Part shown: positions 9,503-18,375 of the stretch, one piece after another
Layout of the letters: each line of letters starts with the position of its first letter
Numbering within the stretch: position 1 is the first letter of the stretch
Source of the DNA: CBDFKQ01 sp965248855
GTDB lineage: Bacteria > Bacteroidota > Bacteroidia > Cytophagales > 172606-1
Length of the DNA stretch: 64,000 nucleotides
Direction of reading: 5' to 3'
Assembly: GCA_965248855.1 (NCBI GenBank)
Contig: CBDFKQ010000005.1
Location: forward strand, 1 to 64,000
Notes under the pieces: generated by a model
Told to the model about the DNA's origin: nothing
Database searches by the model: none
What the model saw: the letters and a program-made list of their open reading frames with translations, nothing else
Made by a program: the position numbers and the translations under genes

Positions 9503-9919
9503 ATGAGAAAAATACTTTTTATAAGATTTTTATTGGTTTTTTGTTTATTCTCTGCCTGTGATAAAATGGGTAATAGCCATTCTTTATCAACAGGTGATGG
9601 ATCTAACGGGCCGGTGATTACGTTTGATGAAAGCAGTTTTGACTTTGGAGTAATTGAACCGGGAGCTGTAGTCAGCCATATATTTAAATTTAAGAATACA
9701 GGCAAATTGCCATTAATTATTAAAGATGTAACTACGCAATGTGGCTGTACAATACCTACCAAACCGGAAAAACCAATAGCACCCGGAGAAATGAATGAAA
9801 TTAAAGTGCAATTCAATAGCACCGGAAAAAGTGGTATGCAAAAAAAATTGGTTACTATTACGGCTAATACCCAACCTGAGCAAGCTATAATTGAAATTAT
9901 GGCTGATATAAAACAATAA
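9503..9919 (+). CDS. DUF1573 domain lipoprotein
   Basis: A 138-residue lipoprotein: signal peptide with lipobox LFSAC (lipidated Cys19), then a short linker and a DUF1573 domain (about residues 38-138). The family hallmarks are visible: FDFGVIEPGAVVSHIFKFKN, followed by the TTQCGCTIPTKP cysteine motif and IAPGEMNEI. The fold is an immunoglobulin-like (ASH/MSP-related) beta sandwich. Function is not established; the domain is very common in Bacteroidota envelopes. It sits in the conserved ytxH to coaE run, 29 bases before yajC. Confidence 0.88.
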   Translation: MRKILFIRFLLVFCLFSACDKMGNSHSLSTGDGSNGPVITFDESSFDFGVIEPGAVVSHIFKFKNTGKLPLIIKDVTTQCGCTIPTKPEKPIAPGEMNEIKVQFNSTGKSGMQKKLVTITANTQPEQAIIEIMADIKQ

Positions 9920-9948
9920 TTTAATTTTAAACAAACAAAATCATTTTT

Positions 9949-10269
9949 ATGCTTTTAAGTATTTTTTTACAAGCCGGTATGTCAAGTTTAATGCAATATC
10001 TTCCTTTGGTTGGTGTAGTTGTGGTTATGTATTTTTTTATGATCAGACCTCAACAGAAAAAACAAAAAGAACAAATTACTTTTAGAGATTCATTAAAAAA
10101 AGGTGACAAAGTAGTTACTATTGGCGGTTTGCATGGCAAAATTGCAGAAATTGATAATGATACAGTTACGATTGATGTAGACAGAGGAACAAAATTAACT
10201 TTCGAAAGGACATCTATATCCGCTGAAGCAACAAAAAAATTAGCTGCTTCTTCAACACCATCAGTGTAA
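9949..10269 (+). CDS. yajC: Preprotein translocase accessory subunit YajC
   Basis: The 106-residue protein has one membrane helix (about residues 15-35) followed by FFMIRPQQKKQKEQ and the small cytoplasmic domain with LKKGDKVVTIGGLHGKI, the diagnostic YajC sequence. YajC associates with SecDF and the SecYEG translocon. It lies in a tight run with the DUF1573 lipoprotein and a YbbR-like gene (12 bases downstream), as commonly seen in Bacteroidota. Confidence 0.95.
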   Translation: MLLSIFLQAGMSSLMQYLPLVGVVVVMYFFMIRPQQKKQKEQITFRDSLKKGDKVVTIGGLHGKIAEIDNDTVTIDVDRGTKLTFERTSISAEATKKLAASSTPSV

Positions 10270-10281
10270 AATGATAAAAAA

Positions 10282-10722
10282 ATGAAAGGAGGATGGATCA
10301 AATATATTGCTTATAGAATAATTGATTCGGCCTTGGTTCATGATCGAAATGAAATAAAAGTAGCCGTTATGTGTTTTATAATAGCGGCTGCCTTATGGTT
10401 TTTAAATGCTTTGAATAATAATTATGTTACTCAAATCATTTACCCTATCAGTTTTCAATACGATTCCACCCATTTTGAACTTAAACCCCCAATACCTAAA
10501 TATTTAAAATTAAATATTTCAGGACAGGGTTGGAAAATTTTAAAACATAATTTAAAAGTTAATTCCAGACCGATTAATTGTAAAATTTTAAAAGGACAAA
10601 TTATTAATTCTGCTTTTTTACTCCCGGTTGCAGGTAAAAATGTTTCCGAGTTTAAAGTTCATTCTGTAATGGAAGATTCAATTAAAATTAACCTCATCGA
10701 AATCCCAATTGCTAAAAATTGA
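10282..10722 (+). CDS. YbbR-like (CdaR-related) single-domain membrane protein
   Basis: The 146-residue protein has a cytoplasmic start, one membrane helix (about residues 28-46, VMCFIIAAALWFLNAL) and an extracytoplasmic part whose spacing (YPISFQYDSTHFELK, then PKYLKLNISGQGWKIL) looks like one YbbR repeat. YbbR/CdaR proteins in Gram-positives regulate diadenylate cyclase and usually carry several repeats; here there is one. Position between yajC and coaE is typical in this phylum and supports the call. No cyclase gene is visible nearby. Its stop overlaps the next start. Confidence 0.6.
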   Translation: MKGGWIKYIAYRIIDSALVHDRNEIKVAVMCFIIAAALWFLNALNNNYVTQIIYPISFQYDSTHFELKPPIPKYLKLNISGQGWKILKHNLKVNSRPINCKILKGQIINSAFLLPVAGKNVSEFKVHSVMEDSIKINLIEIPIAKN

Positions 10723-11327
10723 CTTCTTTAAGTAAACCTTTACAAGTAAGCATTACCGGGGGAATAGGAACCGGTAAAAGTACTGCATGTAAAATTTTCT
10801 CCGCTTTATCTGTTCCCATATATGAAGCTGATGTCAGATCTAAAATTCTACTGGAAAATCATTTGGGTTTAAAACAGGAATTAATTAGTGCCTTCGGAGA
10901 AAAAGCTTATCAAAATGGCAAATATAATCGCAGCTATTTAGCGAATATTGTTTTTCATGATAAAGAAAAGAATAAAATAATAAATGATATTGTTCATCCA
11001 AAAATTTATGAAGATTACGAAATATGGTTGGAAGAAAATAAAAATGTTAAATACGTTTTAAAAGAATCAGCCTTACTTTTTGAATCGGGAGGAGATAAAA
11101 AAACAGATCGCATAATAGTGGTCACTGCTCCCAAAGAGTTGAGAATGAAGAGAGTTTTAAAGAGAGATGCTTTTCGAACCGAAGAAGAAATTTATGCCAT
11201 TATGGATAAGCAAATACCTGACGAAGAAAAAATAAAGCACGCTCACTACATTATTATAAATGATGAGAAACAATTTTTAATTCCGCAAGTTTTAAAGATC
11301 CATGAGGAGTGCAATAAGCTGAAATAA
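10719..11327 (+). CDS. coaE: Dephospho-CoA kinase CoaE
   Basis: CoaE phosphorylates dephospho-CoA, the last step of coenzyme A synthesis. The 202-residue protein has P-loop GGIGTGKST (Thr in place of the commoner Ser), the EADVRSKILLE lid segment, the IVHPKIYE motif and a D/E-rich ending. The start is a TTG at 10719 that forms a 4-base TTGA overlap with the stop of the upstream gene, which indicates translational coupling. A later start is unlikely because it would remove the first beta strand before the P-loop. Confidence 0.93.
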   Translation: MTSLSKPLQVSITGGIGTGKSTACKIFSALSVPIYEADVRSKILLENHLGLKQELISAFGEKAYQNGKYNRSYLANIVFHDKEKNKIINDIVHPKIYEDYEIWLEENKNVKYVLKESALLFESGGDKKTDRIIVVTAPKELRMKRVLKRDAFRTEEEIYAIMDKQIPDEEKIKHAHYIIINDEKQFLIPQVLKIHEECNKLK

Positions 11328-11388
11328 TAAAAACCGGTGTGCAATTATCTTTCACATAAGACGAGAAAAGTTAAATGCAGATTTCTTA

Positions 11389-12840
11389 TTAAAAGCCAAG
11401 TCTTTTTTTACTCTCACTTTGAAGAAAAGATGATTTAAGAAACTGATGCGCCTCAGTAGTAAAAACATAATCTTTTATTGAGAAAGATTTTGGATCTGTA
11501 AAAGTCAGATAAATATACTTCATCGTTTCGGCTATGAAAAAAGTTTCCATTACATCGCCTTTAGTTTTGGTTTCAACATCTGTAATAGTTGTGTAAGCAA
11601 TATCTGTTCTGCAAAACTTATATAAATCCTGATAGTATTTTAATACACGCTTTTTATATTTTATATCTTTAGTATACTGATATAAGTAATATGCAGACTC
11701 AATGTTTTCCGGGTTAAGCGTGTATCGGGGGTTAATAACTTCGCCAGTATCGTAATTATATCTTTCGGGCAACATTGAGTATTTATTCCAAAGTTTATCC
11801 CAAGTGTTCTGATTTTTTGAAGCACTTTTCAGGTCGCCGGATAAAGCAAGCAATCCGGGGAAGAACGCATCCCAAACGTTAATATAAGCATTAAGTTTTT
11901 TACCTGTATGCATATTTACCTGAGCATACCAGAGAGTAGAGTCTGTTTCGTCCCTGATATATTTATTAATCGCCGTAATGCTTTTATCCCACATGATCTT
12001 AATTTCAGGATCATTAAACAATAACAAACTCTTATACATATACTCGTAATAAGAATCAATATAAGCACCGGTATGGCTTCTTTCAGATAGCCATTTGCCC
12101 GTTTGAATATCAATTATTTCACCAACCAAATCAAGTTTTGAGCGGCGGCTAAAAATAGCCCTTTCTGCTTTTTTTCCCGCTTGATAAAACACGGGATTTT
12201 TTGTGTAATAACTCAAAATGCCCATCTCAAAAAGGTATGATGCACCTTCAGCAACATTAACAGTATCCCCTTTTCCCTCACCCGTCTTCAGGTTGATATA
12301 ATAATATGGAATGCCTGTTTTAGAATTAAATGCCGGTAATAATCTTTTTCCGAAATCTTCTGCCTTATTTAATATCAATTGGTTATGCGTGTATTGATAC
12401 ATACATAATAATCCTCCCAATATTCTTTGATATACTTCATACGTTTTTACAAACTGGTTTTTATCAAATGATATACTATCAATCACCAATTTCTCAATTT
12501 CATCAGCTTCTTTTTGAAAGCCCATTACTTTTAAAGTTGCATAGCCATCAATTGGTGCCAGGTACAATGGATTTTTATACCAATCACTACTTGTTTTTGA
12601 TAATGGTTTTAATTCATCATGTTTCCAGGCGTATTTTTTATATGCATTCCAACTTCTTAAAGTTTCATTTCGAACAGAAGCGGCAATATCATTATCGGAA
12701 GTCAATTTGGGGTTTTGGTTTTGTGCAATTGAAAATAGCGGTAATATTAACAGCAACCAAAGCGCTTTCTTAAAAGAATTGTTATAATTTAATATGTATG
12801 TTGACATTAATTGAATTTCCGGAAATATTAATTTTTGCAT
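11389..12840 (-). CDS. Secreted GH47 class I alpha-mannosidase
   Basis: The 483-residue protein shows the GH47 pattern along its length: SWNAYKKYAWKHDELKPLS, GGLLCMYQYT, LLPAFNSKTGIPYYYINL, SAYYLYQYTKD, METFFIAETMKYIYLTF and the C-terminal FTTEAHQF, whose Thr-Glu-Ala-His is the calcium-binding site. GH47 enzymes are calcium-dependent alpha-1,2-mannosidases best known from eukaryotic N-glycan processing, with a minority in bacteria. A signal peptide is clearest if translation starts at 12807 (Met12), ending LFSIAQ; the upstream ATG at 12840 has an A-rich leader and is also possible. The gene is isolated, without a susCD pair, so the target glycan is unknown. Confidence 0.88.
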   Translation of the reverse strand: MQKLIFPEIQLMSTYILNYNNSFKKALWLLLILPLFSIAQNQNPKLTSDNDIAASVRNETLRSWNAYKKYAWKHDELKPLSKTSSDWYKNPLYLAPIDGYATLKVMGFQKEADEIEKLVIDSISFDKNQFVKTYEVYQRILGGLLCMYQYTHNQLILNKAEDFGKRLLPAFNSKTGIPYYYINLKTGEGKGDTVNVAEGASYLFEMGILSYYTKNPVFYQAGKKAERAIFSRRSKLDLVGEIIDIQTGKWLSERSHTGAYIDSYYEYMYKSLLLFNDPEIKIMWDKSITAINKYIRDETDSTLWYAQVNMHTGKKLNAYINVWDAFFPGLLALSGDLKSASKNQNTWDKLWNKYSMLPERYNYDTGEVINPRYTLNPENIESAYYLYQYTKDIKYKKRVLKYYQDLYKFCRTDIAYTTITDVETKTKGDVMETFFIAETMKYIYLTFTDPKSFSIKDYVFTTEAHQFLKSSFLQSESKKRLGF

Positions 12841-12990
12841 TTTTTGTTATTGTAGGTTTTATGAGAAATGAACAAGAACAGGCGTCCGGTACCAATTTTA
12901 TCTCAATAATTTTAATTATTTACGAAAGATCTTTTCAAAAGCTATTTAAGCCGAAAAGTAATAAATTATTTTAATATAATGAATGTTATT

Positions 12991-15900
12991 TCAGGCAGAA
13001 ATCTTTAATACACTTCCATTCTTTCCTTTAATAACTTCTAATCTTCCCGGTATTCGTTCTTTTAGCTCTGCAACATGAGAAATGATACCTACCATTCTGT
13101 GTTCACCTTCTAATGTAGTAAGTGTTTTTATTGCCAAATCAAGTGTTTCAGCATCTAATGTGCCAAAACCTTCATCAATAAAAATGGCATCTAATTTTAT
13201 TCCGCCGGCTTTGGCAGTTGCAACATCTGCCAAACCTAAAGCAAGTGATAAAGAAGTGAAAAATGTTTCACCACCTGATAAGCTTTGTACATCTCGACGT
13301 TTGTTATTATAATGATCAAAAACTTCTAAATCCAGTGTCACATCTCTTCTTGAACCTGCTTTAGATTTAATTAACAAGTGATATCTTCCTTGCGAAAGTA
13401 AATCCAACCTTTTGTTTGCATAGAGCAATACCTCATCCAAAAAAACGGATAAAACATAGGTTTCAAATTTTTGTTTTGAAGGATTTTTTCCATTGGCAAC
13501 GTCCGACAGTATTGAAATATGATTTTCCTGTTCTTGCAGGCCTGTATAATTTTCTTTTAATTCAATAACTTTTAGTTGTACTTTTTTTAAATTTTTTATT
13601 AAATCATTTTGAGAGGTTAACTGACTGAAATTTATTTTATACAATTCGTCCTTTTCTTTTAAATCTTTCTCTAAAATTTCTACTTCGGGCTTTATTTTAT
13701 CCTTAACCGATTCGAATAAGGTTTTTTGACCGGTTTCTAATTTTAGTCTATTGCTTTCCCAGTCAGATATTTTATTTTTAATTAAAATTCTTTCACTTTC
13801 CGGTTTAAGATAAGCCTCTACAACATTTTCGGTTTCAAAGTTATTTTCAAGTAAGAGGTTTTTTAAATTTGCTCCTTCCGTTATTGATTTTTCCAGTAAA
13901 CCTTTTAAAGTTTGGTTGCTTGTTTCCAATGAACCCTCAATGGTACTTAATTGCTTCATTAAAGATTCTTTATTTTTTAAATTTTGATCGATTTTATTTT
14001 TAAATTCTTCGTTAGAAAGCTGTATACTTTTGATTTTATCTAGCAGAAGGTCGAGTGTTTTTAATTCATCAGGAATATTGGATTGAAGAATTTGAAGTTT
14101 TTCTTTTGTATTGTTATGCGTATTTAAAAGATCTTTTATCTCGTCATTCGTTTTATTTAATGCATTTGTTTTTTCAATTATTGATATATCAATATCGTTT
14201 TTTTGATAATCTATTTCTTTAATTCTTATTTCTGCTTTTTGCGCAGCAATGTATTTATCATTCAATATTTTAAATTCATTAGTTAGTTCTTCAAAACTTT
14301 TTTTTGAATTTTCTTTCAGTTCGTCCTCCATTGTAATCACCTTAGCTTCTGCGGCACTGAATTCAATTTTAATTTCCTGATATTTTTTTAATGCTTCTTG
14401 ATATTTTAAATATGCACCTTCCTTTTCCGTTTTTACGATATTTAATTCATTGTCTGTAATGGTTTCGCTTGTAGATGTTGCAGGCAAAGGATGTGAAAGG
14501 GATCCACAAACCGGACAAGGTTTTAAATCTTCAAGCGTGAGTGCAAGCAATGCCGATTGGCTTTTTCTCCATTTCTGTTCCAACAATGAATATTTTTGTT
14601 CAACTGAAGTGTTTTGTGAGGAAGCAGAATTATAAAGATTAAATATATTTTCAGTTTCGGTTTTTAATTGGTTGAATTGCTTTTTAATTTCTAAATATTT
14701 GCTGTGTTTGGTTTGAATTTCTTTTAAATTTTTAACAGAAATTTCTAAGCCGGATTTATCTTTTTCAATAGGTTCTAATATTTTTCTTTCTTCTAATATC
14801 GTAACATCTTGAGAGTCTAATTTTTTTAATTCTTCATTTAATGATGCAATTAAATTTCTTTTCAGTTTTCCTGTACCAATTAGTTTTTCTAATTCAGTAT
14901 TTAAATTTATTATTTCATTATACCTTGGTTTTAAATCTTCATATTTAAATATCAGTTCATTATTACTTGTAATACTTTCATTATAAGTTATGTTCGATTG
15001 TTCTTCTTCAATTGATTTATTCAGGTTTGTTTTAAGTTTTTCTGCCTCGACTTCCTGATTTGTAATTTTTTCCTTAAGAGTTATAATTTCTTTTTGAAGG
15101 TTTTGAAAAGCAACAATGGGCAACCTTAATTTTTCAGCTTTTTCATAAGTATTAAAATTATTTTTATCTAATTGTATATTTTCAGCTTCTAATAAATGGG
15201 TATTTAATTTTTCTGTAGCTTCATCATACTTTTTAAAATCTTTAAATAAAGTATCTGCCTGTTCATATTTACTTAAGGCAAGTTTATATTGATTTTCAAT
15301 TTCAGGTAAATTTTTATTGATTTCTTGTATCAAATTTTCAACCTCAATAATTTTTTCCTGTAATTCACCTTCATTTGTAACATCTTCAACTGATGAGAAT
15401 TGCATTTCAATTCCATTCCTTATTTCTTTCGTTTTCTCCTGAAAATCTTTTTTTGTCTTATCAAGTATATCTGCAATTCTTTCAAAAAGATATGCATTGA
15501 ATATTTCTTTTAAAATGGGCATTTTCTCGTCAGTCGATGCCCTTAATAAATCATCGAATTTGCCTTGTGGTAAAATTACTATTTGTTTAAACTGGTTGGC
15601 ATTAAAACCAATTACCTGTTTAACCATTTTTTCAATCTCATTTACTTTTGTAAGCACTACACCAAAAGATTTCCCCTCTTTATCAGTCTCGCAAAAAGTT
15701 TGTGTATTAATAAGTTTTACTTCTTCAGCATCGTCTTCCTTTTTTCTTGTTTTAGGCACATATAATTCTCTTTTTACATAAAAAAAACGATCTCTGATCT
15801 GAAAATAATATTCAACAATTGTTCTTACAGAATCACCAGCAAATGCAGAACGCATTTTTTGTCCTTCTCTATGAGTGGTTTCTCCATATAAAGCATAGCA

Positions 15901-16044
15901 TATGGCATCGAAAATGGTAGTTTTTCCGGCTCCTGTTTGCCCATGAATTAAAAAAAGTCTATGATTCTCAAAACTTTTAAAATTCAATTCTACTTTTTCA
16001 ACAAAAGGCCCAAAAGCTTGTATTTTTAATAATAGTGGTTTCAT
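12991..16044 (-). CDS. sbcC: Exonuclease subunit SbcC (Rad50-like ATPase)
   Basis: The 1017-residue SMC-like ATPase has Walker A GQTGAGKT (residues 35-42), long coiled coils on both sides of a zinc hook CPVCG (Cys510 and Cys513), the signature LSGGETFFTSLSLALGLAD and Walker B LDAIFIDEGFGTLDAETL. With SbcD it forms the nuclease that opens hairpins and processes DNA ends, dimerising through the zinc hook. It lies 61 bases downstream of sbcD on the same strand; that gap holds a dispersed purine-rich repeat. Length and motif order are normal. Confidence 0.96.
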   Translation of the reverse strand: MKPLLLKIQAFGPFVEKVELNFKSFENHRLFLIHGQTGAGKTTIFDAICYALYGETTHREGQKMRSAFAGDSVRTIVEYYFQIRDRFFYVKRELYVPKTRKKEDDAEEVKLINTQTFCETDKEGKSFGVVLTKVNEIEKMVKQVIGFNANQFKQIVILPQGKFDDLLRASTDEKMPILKEIFNAYLFERIADILDKTKKDFQEKTKEIRNGIEMQFSSVEDVTNEGELQEKIIEVENLIQEINKNLPEIENQYKLALSKYEQADTLFKDFKKYDEATEKLNTHLLEAENIQLDKNNFNTYEKAEKLRLPIVAFQNLQKEIITLKEKITNQEVEAEKLKTNLNKSIEEEQSNITYNESITSNNELIFKYEDLKPRYNEIINLNTELEKLIGTGKLKRNLIASLNEELKKLDSQDVTILEERKILEPIEKDKSGLEISVKNLKEIQTKHSKYLEIKKQFNQLKTETENIFNLYNSASSQNTSVEQKYSLLEQKWRKSQSALLALTLEDLKPCPVCGSLSHPLPATSTSETITDNELNIVKTEKEGAYLKYQEALKKYQEIKIEFSAAEAKVITMEDELKENSKKSFEELTNEFKILNDKYIAAQKAEIRIKEIDYQKNDIDISIIEKTNALNKTNDEIKDLLNTHNNTKEKLQILQSNIPDELKTLDLLLDKIKSIQLSNEEFKNKIDQNLKNKESLMKQLSTIEGSLETSNQTLKGLLEKSITEGANLKNLLLENNFETENVVEAYLKPESERILIKNKISDWESNRLKLETGQKTLFESVKDKIKPEVEILEKDLKEKDELYKINFSQLTSQNDLIKNLKKVQLKVIELKENYTGLQEQENHISILSDVANGKNPSKQKFETYVLSVFLDEVLLYANKRLDLLSQGRYHLLIKSKAGSRRDVTLDLEVFDHYNNKRRDVQSLSGGETFFTSLSLALGLADVATAKAGGIKLDAIFIDEGFGTLDAETLDLAIKTLTTLEGEHRMVGIISHVAELKERIPGRLEVIKGKNGSVLKISA

Positions 16045-16060
16045 GGATTAGACTAAAAAT

Positions 16061-16095
16061 GTGACAAGAGACATTAGACAAGAGAAAAAAAGAAA
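16061..16095 (+). repeat. Purine-rich dispersed repeat, family 2, copy 2
   Basis: GTGACAAGAGACATTAGACA followed by AGAGAAAAAAAG fills the short gap between sbcD and sbcC. It resembles 8971-9016 and the reverse complement of 23112-23150. Confidence 0.5.
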
Positions 16096-16105
16096 ATCAG
16101 ATTAA

Positions 16106-17257
16106 TTATTCAATCTGTTTGGCAGTATCGATGGCTTGTTGGAGAAAACTTTTTTTGGTTTCATCCAAGTCTATTCCGGTTATTTGAGTATAAAAACTTT
16201 CAAATAATTCCAACTCCGAAATAGATTGAATATTATCTGTATGATATGGCCTTGAAGAATTATAAATTGGATTATTTAAACGCAAGGCCAAAGTATTTGG
16301 ATAATCTTTTTGAATAATGTGCATGGCATTGAGTACAATGCCTTCATTTTCTAATGTAATTTCAAGAAAATCTTCTTTGGCAGGTATTATTTTATTTTTT
16401 TCACTCAAAATAAAATGATCATTTTCAATTCTTCCTTTTATGCGGAGTACATTTTTTTGAGGGGTAATGGAAATAGTTTCCAATAAAACTTCTCCATTTT
16501 GATTTATCTCAACTAATGTTACAGATTTTTCATGCTCAGCTTCCGAAAAAGAATATTTTAACGGCGATCCGGAATAATGAATTTTACCATCAGAAAACTT
16601 TTGAGGTCGATGTAAATGACCTAATGCTACATAATTAAATTTTTCAAAAACTTTACCATCAATGTTTTCCGATCCGCCAACATTTATAATCATCCTTTCA
16701 GATTCCGAACTTTCACCACCGGATACAAAACTATGTCCTATCAAAACAGATCTGTCTTCAGGTGGATGGCTATCTAAAATATCGGAAATAATAAATTCCA
16801 TCGTGTGTTGATGGGAACGAATATCAGTGTTATCAAAAATAATTTTTGCCTGTTCGGGTTCAGTATATGGCACGCAATAAAAATGAATTTTACCATGATC
16901 GTCTTCCAAAATAATTTTGGAAACAGGAATTTTTAAGGTCCCAAAAATGTGAAAATTTTGTCGGCCTAATAAATTTTGTACATAATCTATCCTTTCGGCA
17001 CTATCATGATTACCTGCTATTGCAATTACAGGAATATTTAAATCAATAATTTCAATAATTGTATTGCTGAATAAAGTTACTGCAGCAGCAGGAGGCACAG
17101 ACCGATCGTAAATATCGCCGGCTATTATTACAACATCAGGTTTTGTTTCCTTAACAATTTCAATAAATTTTAATAAAATAAATTGTTGCTCTGCCAGAAG
17201 ATCAAAATTATTAAAGCTTCTTCCCAAATGCCAATCAGCTGTATGAAGGATTTTCAT
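16106..17257 (-). CDS. sbcD: Exonuclease subunit SbcD (Mre11-like nuclease)
   Basis: A calcineurin-like metallophosphoesterase of 383 residues with the full two-metal set: HTADWHLGR (residues 5-13), AGDIYDR, AGNHDS and GHSF followed by ALGHLHRPQ. A C-terminal capping region completes the SbcD length. It is the nuclease partner of SbcC, encoded immediately downstream. Upstream (17299-17328) is an AT-only palindrome that may be part of its control region. Confidence 0.96.
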   Translation of the reverse strand: MKILHTADWHLGRSFNNFDLLAEQQFILLKFIEIVKETKPDVVIIAGDIYDRSVPPAAAVTLFSNTIIEIIDLNIPVIAIAGNHDSAERIDYVQNLLGRQNFHIFGTLKIPVSKIILEDDHGKIHFYCVPYTEPEQAKIIFDNTDIRSHQHTMEFIISDILDSHPPEDRSVLIGHSFVSGGESSESERMIINVGGSENIDGKVFEKFNYVALGHLHRPQKFSDGKIHYSGSPLKYSFSEAEHEKSVTLVEINQNGEVLLETISITPQKNVLRIKGRIENDHFILSEKNKIIPAKEDFLEITLENEGIVLNAMHIIQKDYPNTLALRLNNPIYNSSRPYHTDNIQSISELELFESFYTQITGIDLDETKKSFLQQAIDTAKQIE

Positions 17258-17298
17258 TTTTAATTTTTTTCTTAAAATTAAAAAAAGAAAAAATTAAA

Positions 17299-17328
17299 TA
17301 TCAATATATAGATATTAATATATTGATA
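17299..17328. repeat. Palindrome upstream of sbcDC
   Basis: TATCAATATAT at 17299-17309 is repeated inverted at 17318-17328 around an 8-base spacer. It is 42 bases before the sbcD start, where an operator could sit, but it also resembles the family 1 repeats (ATATCAATATAT). Confidence 0.45.
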
Positions 17329-17372
17329 AAATAAAATTTTATCATGTTTTCAAATTTGTTTTTGTCTTATTT

Positions 17373-17394
17373 CGGCCTGTCGGGGGACAAGCCG
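17373..17394. repeat. GC-rich hairpin between a small gene and sbcD
   Basis: CGGC-C-TGTC and GACA-A-GCCG pair around GGGG with a single C-A mismatch. It lies just past the stop of the minus-strand gene at 17414-17668, but no T-run follows, so it is not a clear terminator. Confidence 0.4.
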
Positions 17395-17413
17395 AGGGAA
17401 GGGATTATACATT

Positions 17414-17668
17414 TTAATAAAAAACTAGAGAAAAGGGAAATAAAATCACTATAAAAAATAATAAATCAACATACCAGAATTTTTTTAGTATATCAAAAAC
17501 AGCCAGCATAATCCATGCATAACCATTAAATAATAATAAAAAAAATATCACACTTAAAATAAATAGTCCAAAAAAATCAGTACTCTCACCATTATAAGTT
17601 GTCGAATATAACCAAAGTATAATAATTATATTTATAACAACTATAAATAGACGTTTAAAAAATTTCAT
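17414..17668 (-). CDS. Small hydrophobic membrane protein, unknown
   Basis: An 84-residue protein that is almost entirely hydrophobic, with three probable membrane segments (about residues 7-22, 30-55 and 62-82) separated by short linkers such as STTYNGESTDF. I recognise no family. It is read in the same direction as its neighbours and has a plausible A-rich leader. It may be a lineage-specific gene; coding status rests on membrane-protein composition and an intact frame only. Confidence 0.5.
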   Translation of the reverse strand: MKFFKRLFIVVINIIIILWLYSTTYNGESTDFFGLFILSVIFFLLLFNGYAWIMLAVFDILKKFWYVDLLFFIVILFPFSLVFY

Positions 17669-17728
17669 AAAAATTTAATCTATTCCACTAAGATAATTTT
17701 AAACTTATTACCGGATTTAGAATAAAGA

Positions 17729-18295
17729 TTATTTACCGGTAAAAATTTCTTCCGCATTAACCTGAAAACCTTCTAATAAAGATGATGTTGCAATGCCTTT
17801 TTCAACAATGTAATTAAACAAAAAATATCCTTTACTTTCATTCAGGCTTAAAACTTCAATTACTTTATTAGCGGGGTCAATTACCCAGTATTCAGGCACC
17901 TGAAATTTTTCGTATAATGCTTTTTTTTCTACCTGATCACGATAAACGGAAGAAGGTGAAAGAATTTCGATTATTAAGTCAGGTGCGCCTTCAAATCCAC
18001 GATCAGAAATTTTCGAAACACTTTCATTTAAAATAAAAAATATATCCGGTTGAACTATATTGTTGGCGTCGAAAAAAACATCAAAGGGAGCATGATATGC
18101 TCTTCCAATTGGATTTTTTTTAGTAAATGATTGTAAAAAAAATTCCAGCTCCCCGGATATAATTTGATGCTTAGGGTTAGGTGCAGGGCTCATATCATAT
18201 AATTCATTATTAATAATTTCGTACCGTGATTCTGCCGGAAGTTTTTCAAGCATTTCATTGTAAGTCCATTTTTGAATTGTTGACTCTGCCTCCAT
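17729..18295 (-). CDS. Uma2 family (DUF820) nuclease-fold protein
   Basis: The 188-residue protein has the Uma2 pattern: YEIINNELYDMSPAPNPKHQ, the VFFDANNIVQPDIFFI strand with an active-site-type Asp, GAPDLIIEILSPSS and VPEYWVIDPANKVIEVL. These correspond to the PD-(D/E)xK-like restriction endonuclease core (D...ExL), although most family members have no proven activity. Uma2 proteins are found in large paralogous sets in cyanobacteria and some Bacteroidota. It stands alone with no methylase or antitoxin nearby, so a restriction role is not supported. Confidence 0.8.
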   Translation of the reverse strand: MEAESTIQKWTYNEMLEKLPAESRYEIINNELYDMSPAPNPKHQIISGELEFFLQSFTKKNPIGRAYHAPFDVFFDANNIVQPDIFFILNESVSKISDRGFEGAPDLIIEILSPSSVYRDQVEKKALYEKFQVPEYWVIDPANKVIEVLSLNESKGYFLFNYIVEKGIATSSLLEGFQVNAEEIFTGK

Positions 18296-18375
18296 GATTT
18301 TTTTATTTAAATGTAAGAAATTTATTTTCTTATAAAAAGAAGCAATAGTAAAGAAAATTTATTGAATCAATGAGT

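Noticed and set aside
17729..18295. Restriction-modification or toxin-antitoxin system suggested by the Uma2 protein
   Set aside because: There is no methylase, specificity subunit or antitoxin next to it, and Uma2 proteins usually stand alone.
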